Source of the DNA: Sporosarcina sp. FSL K6-1522 | Lineage (GTDB): Bacteria; Bacillota; Bacilli; Bacillales_A; Planococcaceae | Assembly: GCF_038622445.1 (NCBI RefSeq) | Contig: NZ_CP152019.1 | Coordinates: 1,958,501-2,022,500, forward strand | Direction of reading: 5' to 3' | DNA: 64,000 nt | Shown: piece by piece, positions 16,028 through 25,441 of the stretch | Layout: each line of letters begins with the position of its first letter | Numbering within the stretch: position 1 is the stretch's first letter | Notes under the pieces: generated by a model | Databases searched by the model: none | Told to the model about the DNA's origin: nothing | Seen by the model: only the letters and a program-made list of their open reading frames with translations | Program-made: the position numbers and the translations under genes

Positions 16028-17062
16028 TTGAAGGTTGGAATCATTGGTGCATCGGGGTATGGCGGGCTTGAACTAATCCGGCTATTGCATAATCACCCTG
16101 AAGTCGAACAAATCGAATTATTCACGTCGTCCGAAGAAGGTATCGTTTTTTCAAATAAATATTCACATCTAATGAATATGTATGATCAACCACTTCGAAA
16201 AATAGAGCACGAGAAACTGGCGAAATTTGATGTTGTCTTCTCAAGTGCACCTGCAGGCGTTGCAAGTCATTTACTACCGCCATTAATCGGCAAAGGGCCG
16301 AAATTGATTGATTTATCAGGAGATTTCCGTTTGAAGGATCTTGGACAATATGAACAGTGGTATAAAAAAGAGTCTGCTCCCAAGCAGGCAGTTGAGCAAA
16401 GCGTCTACGGCTTAACGGAATGGAATCACGAGGCGATTAAACAAGCGCAGCTCATTGCCAATCCAGGGTGCTATCCGACAGCGGTTCTTCTATCACTCTT
16501 GCCATTATTGAAAGAGCAATTGATAGATGCTTCAGGTTTAATTATCGATGCGAAGAGTGGCGTGTCGGGGGCTGGGAATAAGGCAAGCCAAATGACGCAC
16601 TTCAGTGAAACGAATGAAAATACAGCCATCTATAAATTACATCAACACCAACATATACCTGAAATTGAACAGGCATTTGGGCTGTTTGCAGAGGAAGCAC
16701 CGCCTATCACATTTAGTACGCATCTCGTTCCGATGACGAGGGGTATTCTTGCTACGAGTTATGCACCTGTTAAAGCAGGCGTAACGGAGCAACAGCTAGT
16801 TGCTTGTTTAGAAGAAACTTATGCGGATCATCCATTTGTGCGTGTGACAAAAGAGACCGATAAATTTGGGACGAATCAGGTGTATGGCTCGAACTTCTGT
16901 GACATTCATGTCAAAGTCGACCCACGAACAAACCGTGCAACAGTTGTCGCAGTGATTGATAACTTGGTAAAAGGTGCAGCAGGGCAAGCCATTCAAAATA
17001 TGAACGTTCAATTTCAATTGGATGAATCGATGGGGCTCTCACATGTCCCAGCCTTCATCTAA
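16028..17062 (+). CDS. argC: N-acetyl-gamma-glutamyl-phosphate reductase
   Basis: The 344-residue enzyme reduces N-acetylglutamyl phosphate to the semialdehyde, third step of arginine synthesis. It has the N-terminal NADP fold (IIGASGYGGLELIRLL) and the active-site cysteine at residue 148 in NPGCYPTAVL. The start is TTG at 16028: AGGGGTGAG lies just upstream, the protein similarity starts there, and the ATG further 5' at 15983 sits between the -35 and -10 boxes so cannot be used. First gene of argCJBD. Confidence 0.93.
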   Translation: MKVGIIGASGYGGLELIRLLHNHPEVEQIELFTSSEEGIVFSNKYSHLMNMYDQPLRKIEHEKLAKFDVVFSSAPAGVASHLLPPLIGKGPKLIDLSGDFRLKDLGQYEQWYKKESAPKQAVEQSVYGLTEWNHEAIKQAQLIANPGCYPTAVLLSLLPLLKEQLIDASGLIIDAKSGVSGAGNKASQMTHFSETNENTAIYKLHQHQHIPEIEQAFGLFAEEAPPITFSTHLVPMTRGILATSYAPVKAGVTEQQLVACLEETYADHPFVRVTKETDKFGTNQVYGSNFCDIHVKVDPRTNRATVVAVIDNLVKGAAGQAIQNMNVQFQLDESMGLSHVPAFI

Positions 17063-17081
17063 TCCGATTAGGAGGAGTAGT

Positions 17082-18308
17082 ATGACGACAACTGTAGCAC
17101 CCGTGAAACGTATTTCACGTAAAAATATTGTGTCACCTATTGGATTTAAAGCGGCTGGCATTCATTGCGGCCTTAAACATAAAAAGCATGATTTAGCTCT
17201 ACTTATAAGTGAAGTCCCAGCAAGCGTGGCAGGTGTCTTTACGACAAATGCGATTCAAGCGGCACCTTTACTTGTGACGAAAGAAGCGATTCAACAGGCA
17301 GGAAAAATGCAAGCGGTTATCATTAACTCAGGGAATGCTAATGCGTGCACAGGTCAGCAAGGCTTGAAAGACGCATATGCGATGCAGCAAGCGACGGCAG
17401 AAAAATTGGGCATTGCGCCGGAATTAGTTGGCGTTTCATCGACAGGTGTCATTGGTGAAATGATGAAGATGGAGCCCATTTTGAAAGGGATTCAAAAAAT
17501 TCAACCGAGCGCCGAGTTAGAAGGGGCCATTAATTTTTCACAAGCGATTTTAACGACGGATACGGTAACGAAAAATACAGCTTATAAAACAATCATTGAT
17601 GGCAAAGAAATCATTATTGCAGGAACGGCAAAAGGCTCAGGGATGATTGCACCGAATATGGCAACGATGCTCAGCTACATCACGACAGATGCCAATATTG
17701 AATCGGTTCATTTACAAGCAGCATTGAAAGCTGTGACGGATGTAACATTCAATTCCATTACGGTAGATGGGGATACATCGACGAATGACACAGTGCTCGT
17801 TCTTGCAAATGGGCTAGCGCTAAATGACGCATTAACACCGACTCATCCGGATTGGGCACTATTTGTGCAAGCTTTGCATGCGGTGTCTCAAGACTTAGCA
17901 AAAATGATTGCGAAAGACGGAGAAGGCGCAACGAAACTCATCGAGGTGGAAGTACAAGGAGCGATTTCGGATGATGAAGCACGAAAAATTGCGAAATCCG
18001 TAGTCGGCTCACCACTTGTGAAAACAGCAGTCTTTGGCTGTGATGCGAACTGGGGACGAATCATTGCGGCTGTCGGGTATAGTGGGGCAACGCTCGATCC
18101 GAATGCGATTTCGATTAAAATTGGCACAACAACGGTCGTTGAAAATGGAGAACCAGTCTATTTTTCAGAAGAACAATTGCTTGTGTATTTAAAGCAACCA
18201 GAAGTGAAATTCACGGTTGCACTTCATCAAGGAAGTGGCCAAGGGGTAGCATGGGGGTGCGATTTAACATATGACTATGTCCAAATCAACGCAACATACC
18301 GCTCGTAA
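17082..18308 (+). CDS. argJ: Bifunctional ornithine acetyltransferase/N-acetylglutamate synthase
   Basis: The 408-residue precursor belongs to the Ntn-hydrolase-like ArgJ family that moves the acetyl group from N-acetylornithine to glutamate. The self-cleavage site is Thr195 in NMATMLSYITTD, which produces alpha and beta chains. The oxyanion-forming STGVIGEMM is also present. The start at 17082 has AGGAGG 7 nt upstream. It lies 19 bp after argC and its 3' end overlaps argB by 38 bp. Confidence 0.93.
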   Translation: MTTTVAPVKRISRKNIVSPIGFKAAGIHCGLKHKKHDLALLISEVPASVAGVFTTNAIQAAPLLVTKEAIQQAGKMQAVIINSGNANACTGQQGLKDAYAMQQATAEKLGIAPELVGVSSTGVIGEMMKMEPILKGIQKIQPSAELEGAINFSQAILTTDTVTKNTAYKTIIDGKEIIIAGTAKGSGMIAPNMATMLSYITTDANIESVHLQAALKAVTDVTFNSITVDGDTSTNDTVLVLANGLALNDALTPTHPDWALFVQALHAVSQDLAKMIAKDGEGATKLIEVEVQGAISDDEARKIAKSVVGSPLVKTAVFGCDANWGRIIAAVGYSGATLDPNAISIKIGTTTVVENGEPVYFSEEQLLVYLKQPEVKFTVALHQGSGQGVAWGCDLTYDYVQINATYRS

Positions 18309-19050
18309 ACGAGCCGTCATTAAATTAGGCGGCAGTATGTTAGAGGGTCTGAGTGACAGCTTTTTTACCAACTTTAAAGAACTCCAAGCGGCAGGAACAG
18401 ATCTGCTTATCGTTCATGGTGGAGGCCCTGCGATTAATCTAGAGCTTGCGAATAGGCAAGTGACGTCAACAGTTGTTAATGGGATTCGTGTAACATCAAA
18501 AGAAGCCATTGGCATTGTGCAATCGACGTTAATTGGGCGCGTGAACCCAGCACTTGTTCATCAATTAAACAAAGCGTGCATTTCATCAATCGGACTAAGT
18601 GGCTTTGATGGCAATCTTCTGGAGTGCACAGTGCTAGATGAAGACGTATATGGTTTTGTAGGAGATATTCAGCATGTACAGACAGACTTGCTGGAAAGCA
18701 TTCTTCAGGCGGGGATTGTTCCAGTTATCTCATGTATTGGTGCGACAGGGGAAGGCATACCGTTGAATATTAATGCGGATACCGTTGCAAGTGAAATTGC
18801 ACTGGCGGTTCAAGCAGATAGTTTGCTGCTAGTGACCGATACACCGGGCATTAAAATCGAGGAGCAGGTGCAGTCGGTTGTGTCACCAGCAGCGATTGCT
18901 AAATGGATTGAATCAGGCGATATTTATGGAGGTATGTTGCCGAAAGTGAATGCTGCGCTTGATTGTTTAGGGGCGGGTATTCCGTCTATTCAAATTGTTG
19001 GTCAACAGTTAACAGGAACGGTTATACAAGCTGAGGAGGTTTTTTCATGA
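18271..19050 (+). CDS. argB: Acetylglutamate kinase
   Basis: The 259-residue amino acid kinase phosphorylates N-acetylglutamate. The N-terminal KLGGS and IVHGGGP motifs bind ATP and substrate, and a C-terminal DIYGGMLPKVNAA segment completes the active site. Two starts are possible (18271 and 18277), both inside argJ; the 38-bp overlap implies coupled translation. It ends in the ATGA that starts argD. No N-terminal regulatory helix for arginine inhibition is evident. Confidence 0.93.
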   Translation: MTMSKSTQHTARKRAVIKLGGSMLEGLSDSFFTNFKELQAAGTDLLIVHGGGPAINLELANRQVTSTVVNGIRVTSKEAIGIVQSTLIGRVNPALVHQLNKACISSIGLSGFDGNLLECTVLDEDVYGFVGDIQHVQTDLLESILQAGIVPVISCIGATGEGIPLNINADTVASEIALAVQADSLLLVTDTPGIKIEEQVQSVVSPAAIAKWIESGDIYGGMLPKVNAALDCLGAGIPSIQIVGQQLTGTVIQAEEVFS

Positions 19051-20198
19051 GTGCACTATTTCAAAACTATGCTCGACGCCCCGTTCATATTGTCAAAGGG
19101 CAAGGCACCATCGTAACGGATGCCACTGGGAAGGACTATCTCGATTTTATAAGTGGAATCGCGGTCGTCAGTCTCGGTCATGCGCATCCTGCTATTGTTG
19201 AAGCGATTCAAAAGCAAAGCGAAAAACTATGGCATGTCTCGAATTTATTTGAAAGTCCAGAACAAGAACAGCTAGCAGCTACGCTTGTGAAAGATACCCC
19301 TTTTGCCCATGCATTCTTTTGTAACAGTGGGGCAGAGGCGAACGAAGCGGCCATCAAATTAGCGCGTAAACATACACAAAAAAATGTCATCATTACATTT
19401 GAACAATCTTTCCATGGTCGGACGTTTGGCGCGATGTCTGCTACGGGGCAAGACAAGGTCAAGCAAGGTTTTGGTCCACTCTTAGAAACGTTCCGAACAA
19501 TACCTTATAACGACAAAAAACAACTTGAAGCGGCAATTGACGATGATGTGGCGGCCATTATGCTGGAAGCGATTCAAGGAGAAGGTGGCGTGCATCAGCT
19601 TGATCCTGACTTTGCACAAGCTATCACGGATATTTGCCAAGCGAAAGGTATTTTATTAATCGTCGACGAAGTGCAGACGGGCATTGGCCGCACAGGGACA
19701 CGTTATGCATTTGAACAGGCTAACCTCACACCAGATATTATGACGCTGGCGAAAGGGCTAGGCGGGGGATTCCCGATTGGTGCAATGCTTGGCTCGAGTG
19801 AGCTATTTACCTCATTTGGCCCGGGGACGCATGGCACGACGTTTGGAGGCAATCCTTTAGCAGTCGCTGTTGCCAAAACGGTAACGGATATCGTATTCCA
19901 AGAGGCGTTTCTTCAGGAGGTTAAGGAGAAATCGGATTATCTCATGCAAAAACTTCAGGTAGCTTTACCTAAAGAGCAATTTACGATTCGAGGCTCAGGT
20001 TTATTGCTAGGTATTGAATGCCCAGGTGATGTCGTACCACTCATTCAACAAGCAGAAAAAGCTGGCTTGTTACTTGTACAAGCAGGTGGGAATGTGATTC
20101 GTTTACTACCACCATTAACGGTAACGTATGAAGAAATGGACCAAGCAATTGATATACTTTCCTCCGTTTTACTTGCAGAACAACCTGTAAATGCTTAA
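19047..20198 (+). CDS. argD: Acetylornithine aminotransferase
   Basis: The 383-residue class III PLP aminotransferase makes N-acetylornithine. PLP lysine is Lys236 in TLAKGLGGGFP, preceded by the aspartate of IVDEVQTGIGRTG; the FCNSGAEANEAA phosphate-binding stretch is near residue 92. GAGGAGG precedes the ATG. It is the last gene here: carA, carB and argF, which follow argD in B. subtilis, are absent, and a terminator closes the operon. Confidence 0.94.
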   Translation: MSALFQNYARRPVHIVKGQGTIVTDATGKDYLDFISGIAVVSLGHAHPAIVEAIQKQSEKLWHVSNLFESPEQEQLAATLVKDTPFAHAFFCNSGAEANEAAIKLARKHTQKNVIITFEQSFHGRTFGAMSATGQDKVKQGFGPLLETFRTIPYNDKKQLEAAIDDDVAAIMLEAIQGEGGVHQLDPDFAQAITDICQAKGILLIVDEVQTGIGRTGTRYAFEQANLTPDIMTLAKGLGGGFPIGAMLGSSELFTSFGPGTHGTTFGGNPLAVAVAKTVTDIVFQEAFLQEVKEKSDYLMQKLQVALPKEQFTIRGSGLLLGIECPGDVVPLIQQAEKAGLLLVQAGGNVIRLLPPLTVTYEEMDQAIDILSSVLLAEQPVNA

Positions 20199-20263
20199 TG
20201 ATAACTTGAATTAAAGCGTTCAGCGAAGCGCTATTCAGAATTAGACCTCCATCTAATTGAATA

Positions 20264-20310
20264 AACCAACTGGACCTGCTAGCAACGGCAGGTTCAGTTG
20301 GTTCTTTTTT
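20264..20310 (+). terminator. Terminator of argCJBD
   Basis: AACCAACTGGACCTGC (20264-20279) pairs with GCAGGTTCAGTTGGTT (20288-20303) with a single mismatch and is followed by CTTTTTTT. A smaller AATTAGA/TCTAATT hairpin lies about 20 bp upstream. Confidence 0.9.
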
Positions 20311-20398
20311 TGTTATTCAGTACATAAATGACTATACAGAACTTTCATATTCCTGTACGGTAGACATACGAACTACTAATCGAAAAGGAGATTATGAG

Positions 20399-21943
20399 AT
20401 GATAAAGAACTACTTGCCCTTTTTTATGGCATTCCTCTTATTGTTCACGGCAACTGGAAGTGCTTCAGCAGCACCACTATTTAAGGATGTAGATGATAAT
20501 TATTGGGCGAAAGCTGAACTGGCCTATTTGGTTGAACAAGGTATAATCGTTGGCGATGCGACAACTGAATTCGGCATCAATCAAGAAATTACCCGTTTGC
20601 AGGCATCTGAAATGATCGTCAGGGCGCGCGGACTCGATACGACGAATCGTCCAGCACCTGATTTCAAGGACGTGAAGCCTGGTGACGAAGGATATGCCAT
20701 AATCGCAACGATTGCGGACGAGGGGATTATGACCGGGACTCCAGAAGGCGAATTTAGACCAGATGTAAAATTAACAAGAGCACAAATGGCGAAAATACTT
20801 GTGATTGCCTTTGATTTAAAAGGAACAACAGCCTACTCTTTCCGTGATGTACCTCCGACAGACTGGTCGGCACCATTTATCAAAACTCTTTTTGTGAATA
20901 ATGTTACTACGGGCTATGCAGATAATACTTTTAAGCGAGGAACATTCATTACGAAAGCACATTTTTCTATTTTTCTAGCTCGCATTCTACAACCCGATTT
21001 CAAGCAGTCATTTGCCTGCCACAAGTTGGATAATACAACGACTTATATGGTGAATGTGGCAGTGACAACGCTGTGGAAAGAGCCCAATAAGGCTCGTGTA
21101 GTAGATCGCCCGGCGGTTTCTACGCCTGTAGACATCTCGAAATGGACGACCAGCATGACAATTCCGCAGAAACAGTGGCTCGTAGGAAATACGGAATCAC
21201 AAGCTTTATATGGGCAAGAAGTAGCCATTTTAAAAAGCAGCGGCAACTGGCATTATATTGCGGTAAAAGATCAGTACTCACCGAAAAACAAAGCCGGCTA
21301 TCCAGGATGGGTTCCGAAAGCGCATATTACGGAAATGTATCCAAATTATACGGAATGTCAGCTTGCGATTGTCGATGGCGCAACAGCAGCGTTATACAAT
21401 ACAGCAGCGACAACGAGTAAATTTATGGACATTAGCTTCAATACAAGTCTTCCTATCGTTAAAGAAGAAGCGCAGTGGCTACACGTCCAAACGCCCGTCA
21501 ATGGTGTGAAATATGTACGTAAACAAGATGTTAATATCGTGAAAGATCAAGCGGCTATCGCGAAACCAACTCAACAAGACATCGTCAATACGGCAAAAAT
21601 GTTCGAAGGCCTTCCATACCTATGGGCAGGTACTTCAGGCTTCGGTTTCGACTGTTCAGGCTTAACGTACTCGGTCTATAAAAGCCATGGCATCACGATT
21701 CCGCGTGACTCCACTGTACAGGCGGTCAATGGAATAGCCGTTGCTAAAAACGACTTACAACCAGGCGATTTACTATTCTATTCATATAATAAAGGCAAAG
21801 GAGCAGTGCATCACGTTAGCCTATACATTGGCAACGGACAAATGATCCATGCGCCGAACCCTAAAAAGAGCGTCGAAATCATTTCTATCAATATGGAACC
21901 ATATAAATCCGAGTTTTCGGGCGCACGACGTTATTTGAAATAA
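20399..21943 (+). CDS. Secreted SLH-domain wall protein with C-terminal NlpC/P60 peptidase
   Basis: The 514-residue protein has a signal peptide (cleavage near ASA-APLF, residue 25), three S-layer homology repeats (about 27-195, each starting with FKDV- or FRDV-like motifs), one or two SH3-like segments (about 210-380), and an NlpC/P60 cysteine peptidase domain (about 395-514). The catalytic cysteine is Cys419 in GFDCSG, with His in VHHVSLYIG and a third polar position in MIHAPN. The SLH repeats should bind pyruvylated wall polymer and hold the enzyme at the surface, where it would cut peptide stems of peptidoglycan. AGGAG lies 8 nt before the ATG. Confidence 0.9.
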   Translation: MIKNYLPFFMAFLLLFTATGSASAAPLFKDVDDNYWAKAELAYLVEQGIIVGDATTEFGINQEITRLQASEMIVRARGLDTTNRPAPDFKDVKPGDEGYAIIATIADEGIMTGTPEGEFRPDVKLTRAQMAKILVIAFDLKGTTAYSFRDVPPTDWSAPFIKTLFVNNVTTGYADNTFKRGTFITKAHFSIFLARILQPDFKQSFACHKLDNTTTYMVNVAVTTLWKEPNKARVVDRPAVSTPVDISKWTTSMTIPQKQWLVGNTESQALYGQEVAILKSSGNWHYIAVKDQYSPKNKAGYPGWVPKAHITEMYPNYTECQLAIVDGATAALYNTAATTSKFMDISFNTSLPIVKEEAQWLHVQTPVNGVKYVRKQDVNIVKDQAAIAKPTQQDIVNTAKMFEGLPYLWAGTSGFGFDCSGLTYSVYKSHGITIPRDSTVQAVNGIAVAKNDLQPGDLLFYSYNKGKGAVHHVSLYIGNGQMIHAPNPKKSVEIISINMEPYKSEFSGARRYLK

Positions 21944-21970
21944 GAAAGATAAGCGCATGGCACCGTATAA

Positions 21971-22018
21971 ATGCCCCGTACAAACACGATATGAAGTCGT
22001 GTTTTGCACGGGGCATTT
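21971..22018 (+). terminator. Terminator after the SLH/NlpC-P60 gene
   Basis: ATGCCCCGT and ACGGGGCAT plus inner ACACGA/TCGTGT pairing form a long stem ending in TTTTC. Confidence 0.8.
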
Positions 22019-22147
22019 TCGTCTGGATTTTGTATTCATTGATGCAATCGAAGGGACTTGGGCTCCGAACTTCATTAGCACTCAGCCCCTTTTTGATACA
22101 TACAATAGAACAATGACAATGTAACGCCTGAAAGGATGTGTTTATGC

Positions 22148-22456
22148 GTGTATTCCAATAAGTCTAATCAAAATAAGAATTCCTCCTACACGCTAAATGA
22201 TCTCCTAAAGGGAAGAGATCTTGAAATCGTTGCAGCGTCACTTCTCTTACTCGGAAAACTAAAGGTCGACTCGGTTCAGTTATATAGGGGGCGGCCTGTT
22301 ATTGCAGTTTCATTATTAGGAGAATTTAAGAAGGTGAAGGATTCAAAAGCGGATGAGATGGCTGACTTTTTAGAGAAAAATGGCGACCTAACGTTAGATG
22401 AAATCGTTGAGAGTATAAAAAAGAAACTGCAAACGGAGGAGGGGAGAAATGGCTGA
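22148..22456 (+). CDS. Small protein of unknown function
   Basis: I do not recognise this 102-residue protein. The GTG at 22148 is chosen because AAAGGATGTG at 22131-22140, nearly the perfect anti-16S complement, ends 7 nt before it; the ATG inside that site at 22136 would be too close. The N-terminus is polar and asparagine-rich, the rest is helical (a segment IVAASLLLLGKL is hydrophobic but short, and LTLDEIVESIKKKL is amphipathic). Its last 8 bases overlap the next small gene, so the two are co-translated. Confidence 0.6.
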   Translation: MYSNKSNQNKNSSYTLNDLLKGRDLEIVAASLLLLGKLKVDSVQLYRGRPVIAVSLLGEFKKVKDSKADEMADFLEKNGDLTLDEIVESIKKKLQTEEGRNG

Positions 22457-22577
22457 AAAGAATGGTTTTGATGGCAGCAAGTTTATCAATAAAGTCATCC
22501 TACTCATTTTTCTTCTGTTACTCATTTTCGGTTCAATGAATCTTGGGGAGTTGACGGAAGTAGCGGATATCGATTAG
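22449..22577 (+). CDS. Small single-pass membrane protein (42 residues)
   Basis: ATG at 22449 has GGAGGAGGGGAG upstream and overlaps the previous gene by 8 bp. The product starts MAEKNGFDGSKFINK, then has one hydrophobic helix (VILLIFLLLLIFG) and a short acidic tail (ELTEVADID). It is unlikely to be an accident given the ribosome site and coupling. Function unknown; such pairs of a helical protein and a tiny membrane partner may form a complex. Confidence 0.65.
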   Translation: MAEKNGFDGSKFINKVILLIFLLLLIFGSMNLGELTEVADID

Positions 22578-22686
22578 TCGTGCAAGGTGCGAGGTTGTCA
22601 TCGAAAAGCGTCAAACTGTCAGCGAAAGCTCCGCAACTTTCAGGGGAATTTATCGGCACTATAGTGATAAAAGCCGCATAGGTCGT

Positions 22687-22737
22687 AAAAACCACTTCAT
22701 CTACTAGGGTTATTTCCAATTAGATGAAGTGGTTTTT
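22687..22737. terminator. Bidirectional terminator
   Basis: AAAACCACTTCATCTA (22687-22702) and its exact complement (22721-22736) followed by T serve the small gene pair on plus and the exonuclease gene on minus. Confidence 0.85.
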
Positions 22738-22746
22738 GGTCGCATA

Positions 22747-23412
22747 TCAAAACAGCGCTACTTGTCGTTGCATCTTATTATGTTTCATTCGGAGTAAATC
22801 AGCCAACGTTGTGACACCTTTTGTTTCTAGTAAGTTTATTAACTCAACGAATAAATGGGCAGTTGTTAACGCATCACCAAGTGCTCGATGACGTTCAAAT
22901 TTTGGAGTACCTAAAATGCTTGCATATTCTTCGAGGTCGCGCTGATCCCAAGTAGGGTGTAAGTAATCAAGCAAATCCATCGTATCAAAAGAACTTGGCT
23001 CATTGTATGTGCATTTGACACGCTGGAGTTCTTTTTTTATGACCATTGTGTCGAAGTTTACATGATGGCCAACCCATCCACCGCTTTTGGTGTCTTCAGT
23101 AAATTGCAAGAAGCTTTTGATGGCCTCGAGAGGAGGGGGGGCGTCTTGTACATGATGCTGTTCAATCGACGTTAACTGCGTAATATGTGTAGGAATGTCA
23201 CATGCAGGCTTCACAAATGTTTGAAAGATGAGATCGGTCACTTGGCATTTCTCAATATAGACTGCGCCGATTTCGATAAGCCCGTCGTTTGCACCGATGG
23301 CAAAGCCGGTTGTTTCTGTGTCGAACACAGTGAATGACATATCGCGAAGTGGTGTATTCAACTGAATGGATTGATCAAGTTTATAGTCTAAACGTTTTCT
23401 TCTCCAAAACAT
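22747..23412 (-). CDS. DnaQ-like 3'-5' exonuclease (DEDDh)
   Basis: The 221-residue protein contains the DEDDh exonuclease core: ExoI FDTETTG (about residue 30), ExoII HHVNFDTMV, and ExoIII HRALGDALTTAHL. It belongs to the stand-alone epsilon-like exonucleases, which trim DNA or RNA 3' ends. AGGAGG lies 8 nt before ATG 23412. It is the last gene of the acetate symporter unit, 39 bp after the DUF294 gene; this pairing of a CBS/DUF294 protein with an epsilon-like exonuclease next to acetate permeases is seen in many bacteria, though the reason is not established. Confidence 0.88.
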   Translation of the reverse strand: MFWRRKRLDYKLDQSIQLNTPLRDMSFTVFDTETTGFAIGANDGLIEIGAVYIEKCQVTDLIFQTFVKPACDIPTHITQLTSIEQHHVQDAPPPLEAIKSFLQFTEDTKSGGWVGHHVNFDTMVIKKELQRVKCTYNEPSSFDTMDLLDYLHPTWDQRDLEEYASILGTPKFERHRALGDALTTAHLFVELINLLETKGVTTLADLLRMKHNKMQRQVALF

Positions 23413-23451
23413 CGTTCATACCTCCTGTCTATTAGAAATCGAAATCCATTG

Positions 23452-25374
23452 TTACAACTTTGCTAGTAAATGAGTTTGTAGCGTATGGACAGTCGTTAAC
23501 ATCGTGCGTAGTTCATCGCGTTCCCATTGACGAAGCGATTCAAATTGAATTTCTGTGGTGATTTTTTCATTCCGTAGATGCTTCTTCCAAGACATTTGAA
23601 TTCTTGTTCTCAGCGCAACCTCATAGGCATGGCGAATATCATCCGCGAATCCCACCGATAATTCTCCTTTTTCAACGAGCCCATCCACTAATTGTAAAGG
23701 TGTGCGATTGATAATGTTTTTATGCACCCCGAGTATTTGTAAGCAATGATGTAGCGGGAATAACGCATGTTTCTTAATATCAATCACCTCCCGTTTCCCT
23801 TTTCCTTTAAATAAAGCAAGGAAAGACTGGGAGGCCTGTGGAATGGGTTTATTTTGCTCCTGCTGGGCCATATAATAGAGGAAAGTTTGTGATTTTTTTA
23901 GTTGTTCTTGCACCATATGTGAAAAATGTTTGTCTAAAGAGGCATTGCCATATAAAAAACGGAACGACAAAAAGTTATATCCGAGTAAAATGTAATTATC
24001 TGTTGCTTTAAGGGCCCAAGTACGGAGTCGCTGCTGCCATTGTGAAATAGAACCGCGCCATATAGCCTCGCTAGACATCATTTTCCCAAAACATCTCGTA
24101 TAACCCGCTTGCTCCAGATGTACAACGATTTCTTCCCCGAGCATTGCAAAATAGTGATGTATTTGTTCTGCATTTTCCTCATCTACATCGGCATAGACGA
24201 GGAAATGATCCTGATCGGTTAACATAAATTGTTCACCTCGCGCACCGCTACCCATTTGGTACCAACCGAAGGGGACAGGGGGTAATCCTAGCCCTTGTTG
24301 TTCGAGTGCTTGTATAGCCGATTGTACACAATGTCTCGCTAGCCGATCATACAACTTCGTAATGATTTCGAGCGTGTGGATTGTTGAAATGTCATCGCTA
24401 ATTAAATTTGAAAGCACATCATAGATTGCAGCTTTCACGACAGGTAAACGATTGAAAGATGCTTCTTCAATGGTTTTTAAAATCCCCATAGAACCACGAT
24501 CTCTTTTAGAGAGCAAGTTGGAAAGTGTCACGACGCCGACTAAACGCTCCCCTTCCACAACAGGCAAGTGTTTGACGCCATACTTATACATGGTCGCGAG
24601 AACTTCATAGTAATAATCGTGGCGGGATACGGTATACAGTTTTTTTGTCATAATCTCTTTTGCTATGAAGGAGTTGGCAGAACCTTGGGCGATGACTCGC
24701 TGGACTAGATCCTTTTCTGTAATAATCCCCGTCAGTCGTTCATGTTGATCGACAACCATTAACGAACTAATCGATCGCTCAACCATTATGCGCGCAATCT
24801 CTTCTATAGCAGCATCTTCATACACAGTAATCGCTGGCGTGTTCATCAAATCTTCTACACGCCGCACATAAGGAGTGCTTACTCCCCATTCTTCAGCAGA
24901 TTTTGCTTGTTCACCGAGGGAGGCGTACACATTTGCAAGTCGCGTAGACATGTTCTTTAATAAGGCATCGCGAACGGCTTCATAGGCTAATCGTTGTTTG
25001 ACAACTGAAAAAGGGATTTGTAAGCAATAGGAGTCTTCTAACACCTCCATTTTCAGATGGTGCCGGTCAAGAGGGCGATTAACTTCGCCTAAGTAATAAG
25101 CAATATTGGAAAAGCCAATAATTTCTCCTTCCTGAATCGCTTCAAGAATGATGGATGTGCCAGCATCATCTGTTATAGATATTTCGGCCATCCCTCGTAA
25201 AATGATAAACAATCCTTCATTAGGTGTTTGAAAGTAATCGACTTTTTCAGATCTTCGATAATAGGTCAGCTTGCATGCCGCCAATAGCGATGTAAATTCC
25301 TCGTCTGATACACCTTTAAATAAAGGCAGGTCATGAACCTTGTCCACGAATTCTCGTTGTTCACTCGTTTCCAT
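23452..25374 (-). CDS. cNMP-binding/CBS/DUF294 nucleotidyltransferase-like regulator
   Basis: The 640-residue protein has, in order, a cyclic-nucleotide-binding-like beta barrel (about 10-130, LFIILRGMAEISI), two CBS domains (about 165-285, with ITEKDLVQRV and VVTLSNLLSKR), a DUF294 nucleotidyltransferase-like domain (about 315-450, GSGARGEQFMLTDQDHFLVY, similar to the GlnD type), and a helical C-terminal DUF294-associated domain. The GS...D-x-D type residues are intact, so catalysis is plausible. The ATG at 25374 is preferred over the one 12 bases upstream because GGAG touches the first and is well spaced from the second. It sits in the acetate symporter operon and probably senses nucleotide state to regulate transport. 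Confidence 0.88.
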   Translation of the reverse strand: METSEQREFVDKVHDLPLFKGVSDEEFTSLLAACKLTYYRRSEKVDYFQTPNEGLFIILRGMAEISITDDAGTSIILEAIQEGEIIGFSNIAYYLGEVNRPLDRHHLKMEVLEDSYCLQIPFSVVKQRLAYEAVRDALLKNMSTRLANVYASLGEQAKSAEEWGVSTPYVRRVEDLMNTPAITVYEDAAIEEIARIMVERSISSLMVVDQHERLTGIITEKDLVQRVIAQGSANSFIAKEIMTKKLYTVSRHDYYYEVLATMYKYGVKHLPVVEGERLVGVVTLSNLLSKRDRGSMGILKTIEEASFNRLPVVKAAIYDVLSNLISDDISTIHTLEIITKLYDRLARHCVQSAIQALEQQGLGLPPVPFGWYQMGSGARGEQFMLTDQDHFLVYADVDEENAEQIHHYFAMLGEEIVVHLEQAGYTRCFGKMMSSEAIWRGSISQWQQRLRTWALKATDNYILLGYNFLSFRFLYGNASLDKHFSHMVQEQLKKSQTFLYYMAQQEQNKPIPQASQSFLALFKGKGKREVIDIKKHALFPLHHCLQILGVHKNIINRTPLQLVDGLVEKGELSVGFADDIRHAYEVALRTRIQMSWKKHLRNEKITTEIQFESLRQWERDELRTMLTTVHTLQTHLLAKL

Positions 25375-25401
25375 ATTGAGTACCATCTCCTTACAGTAAA
25401 A

Positions 25402-25435
25402 CCCCCTCCACTACTAAAGATGCTAGGGGAGGGGG
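25402..25435 (-). terminator. Intercistronic hairpin between actP and the DUF294 gene
   Basis: On the minus strand GGGGGAGG-type and CCTCCCCC-type arms (25435-25428 and 25409-25402) form an 8-bp G/C stem followed by TTTTA. It may attenuate read-through so that the regulator is made at a lower level than the transporter. Confidence 0.5.
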
Positions 25436-25441
25436 GACATA

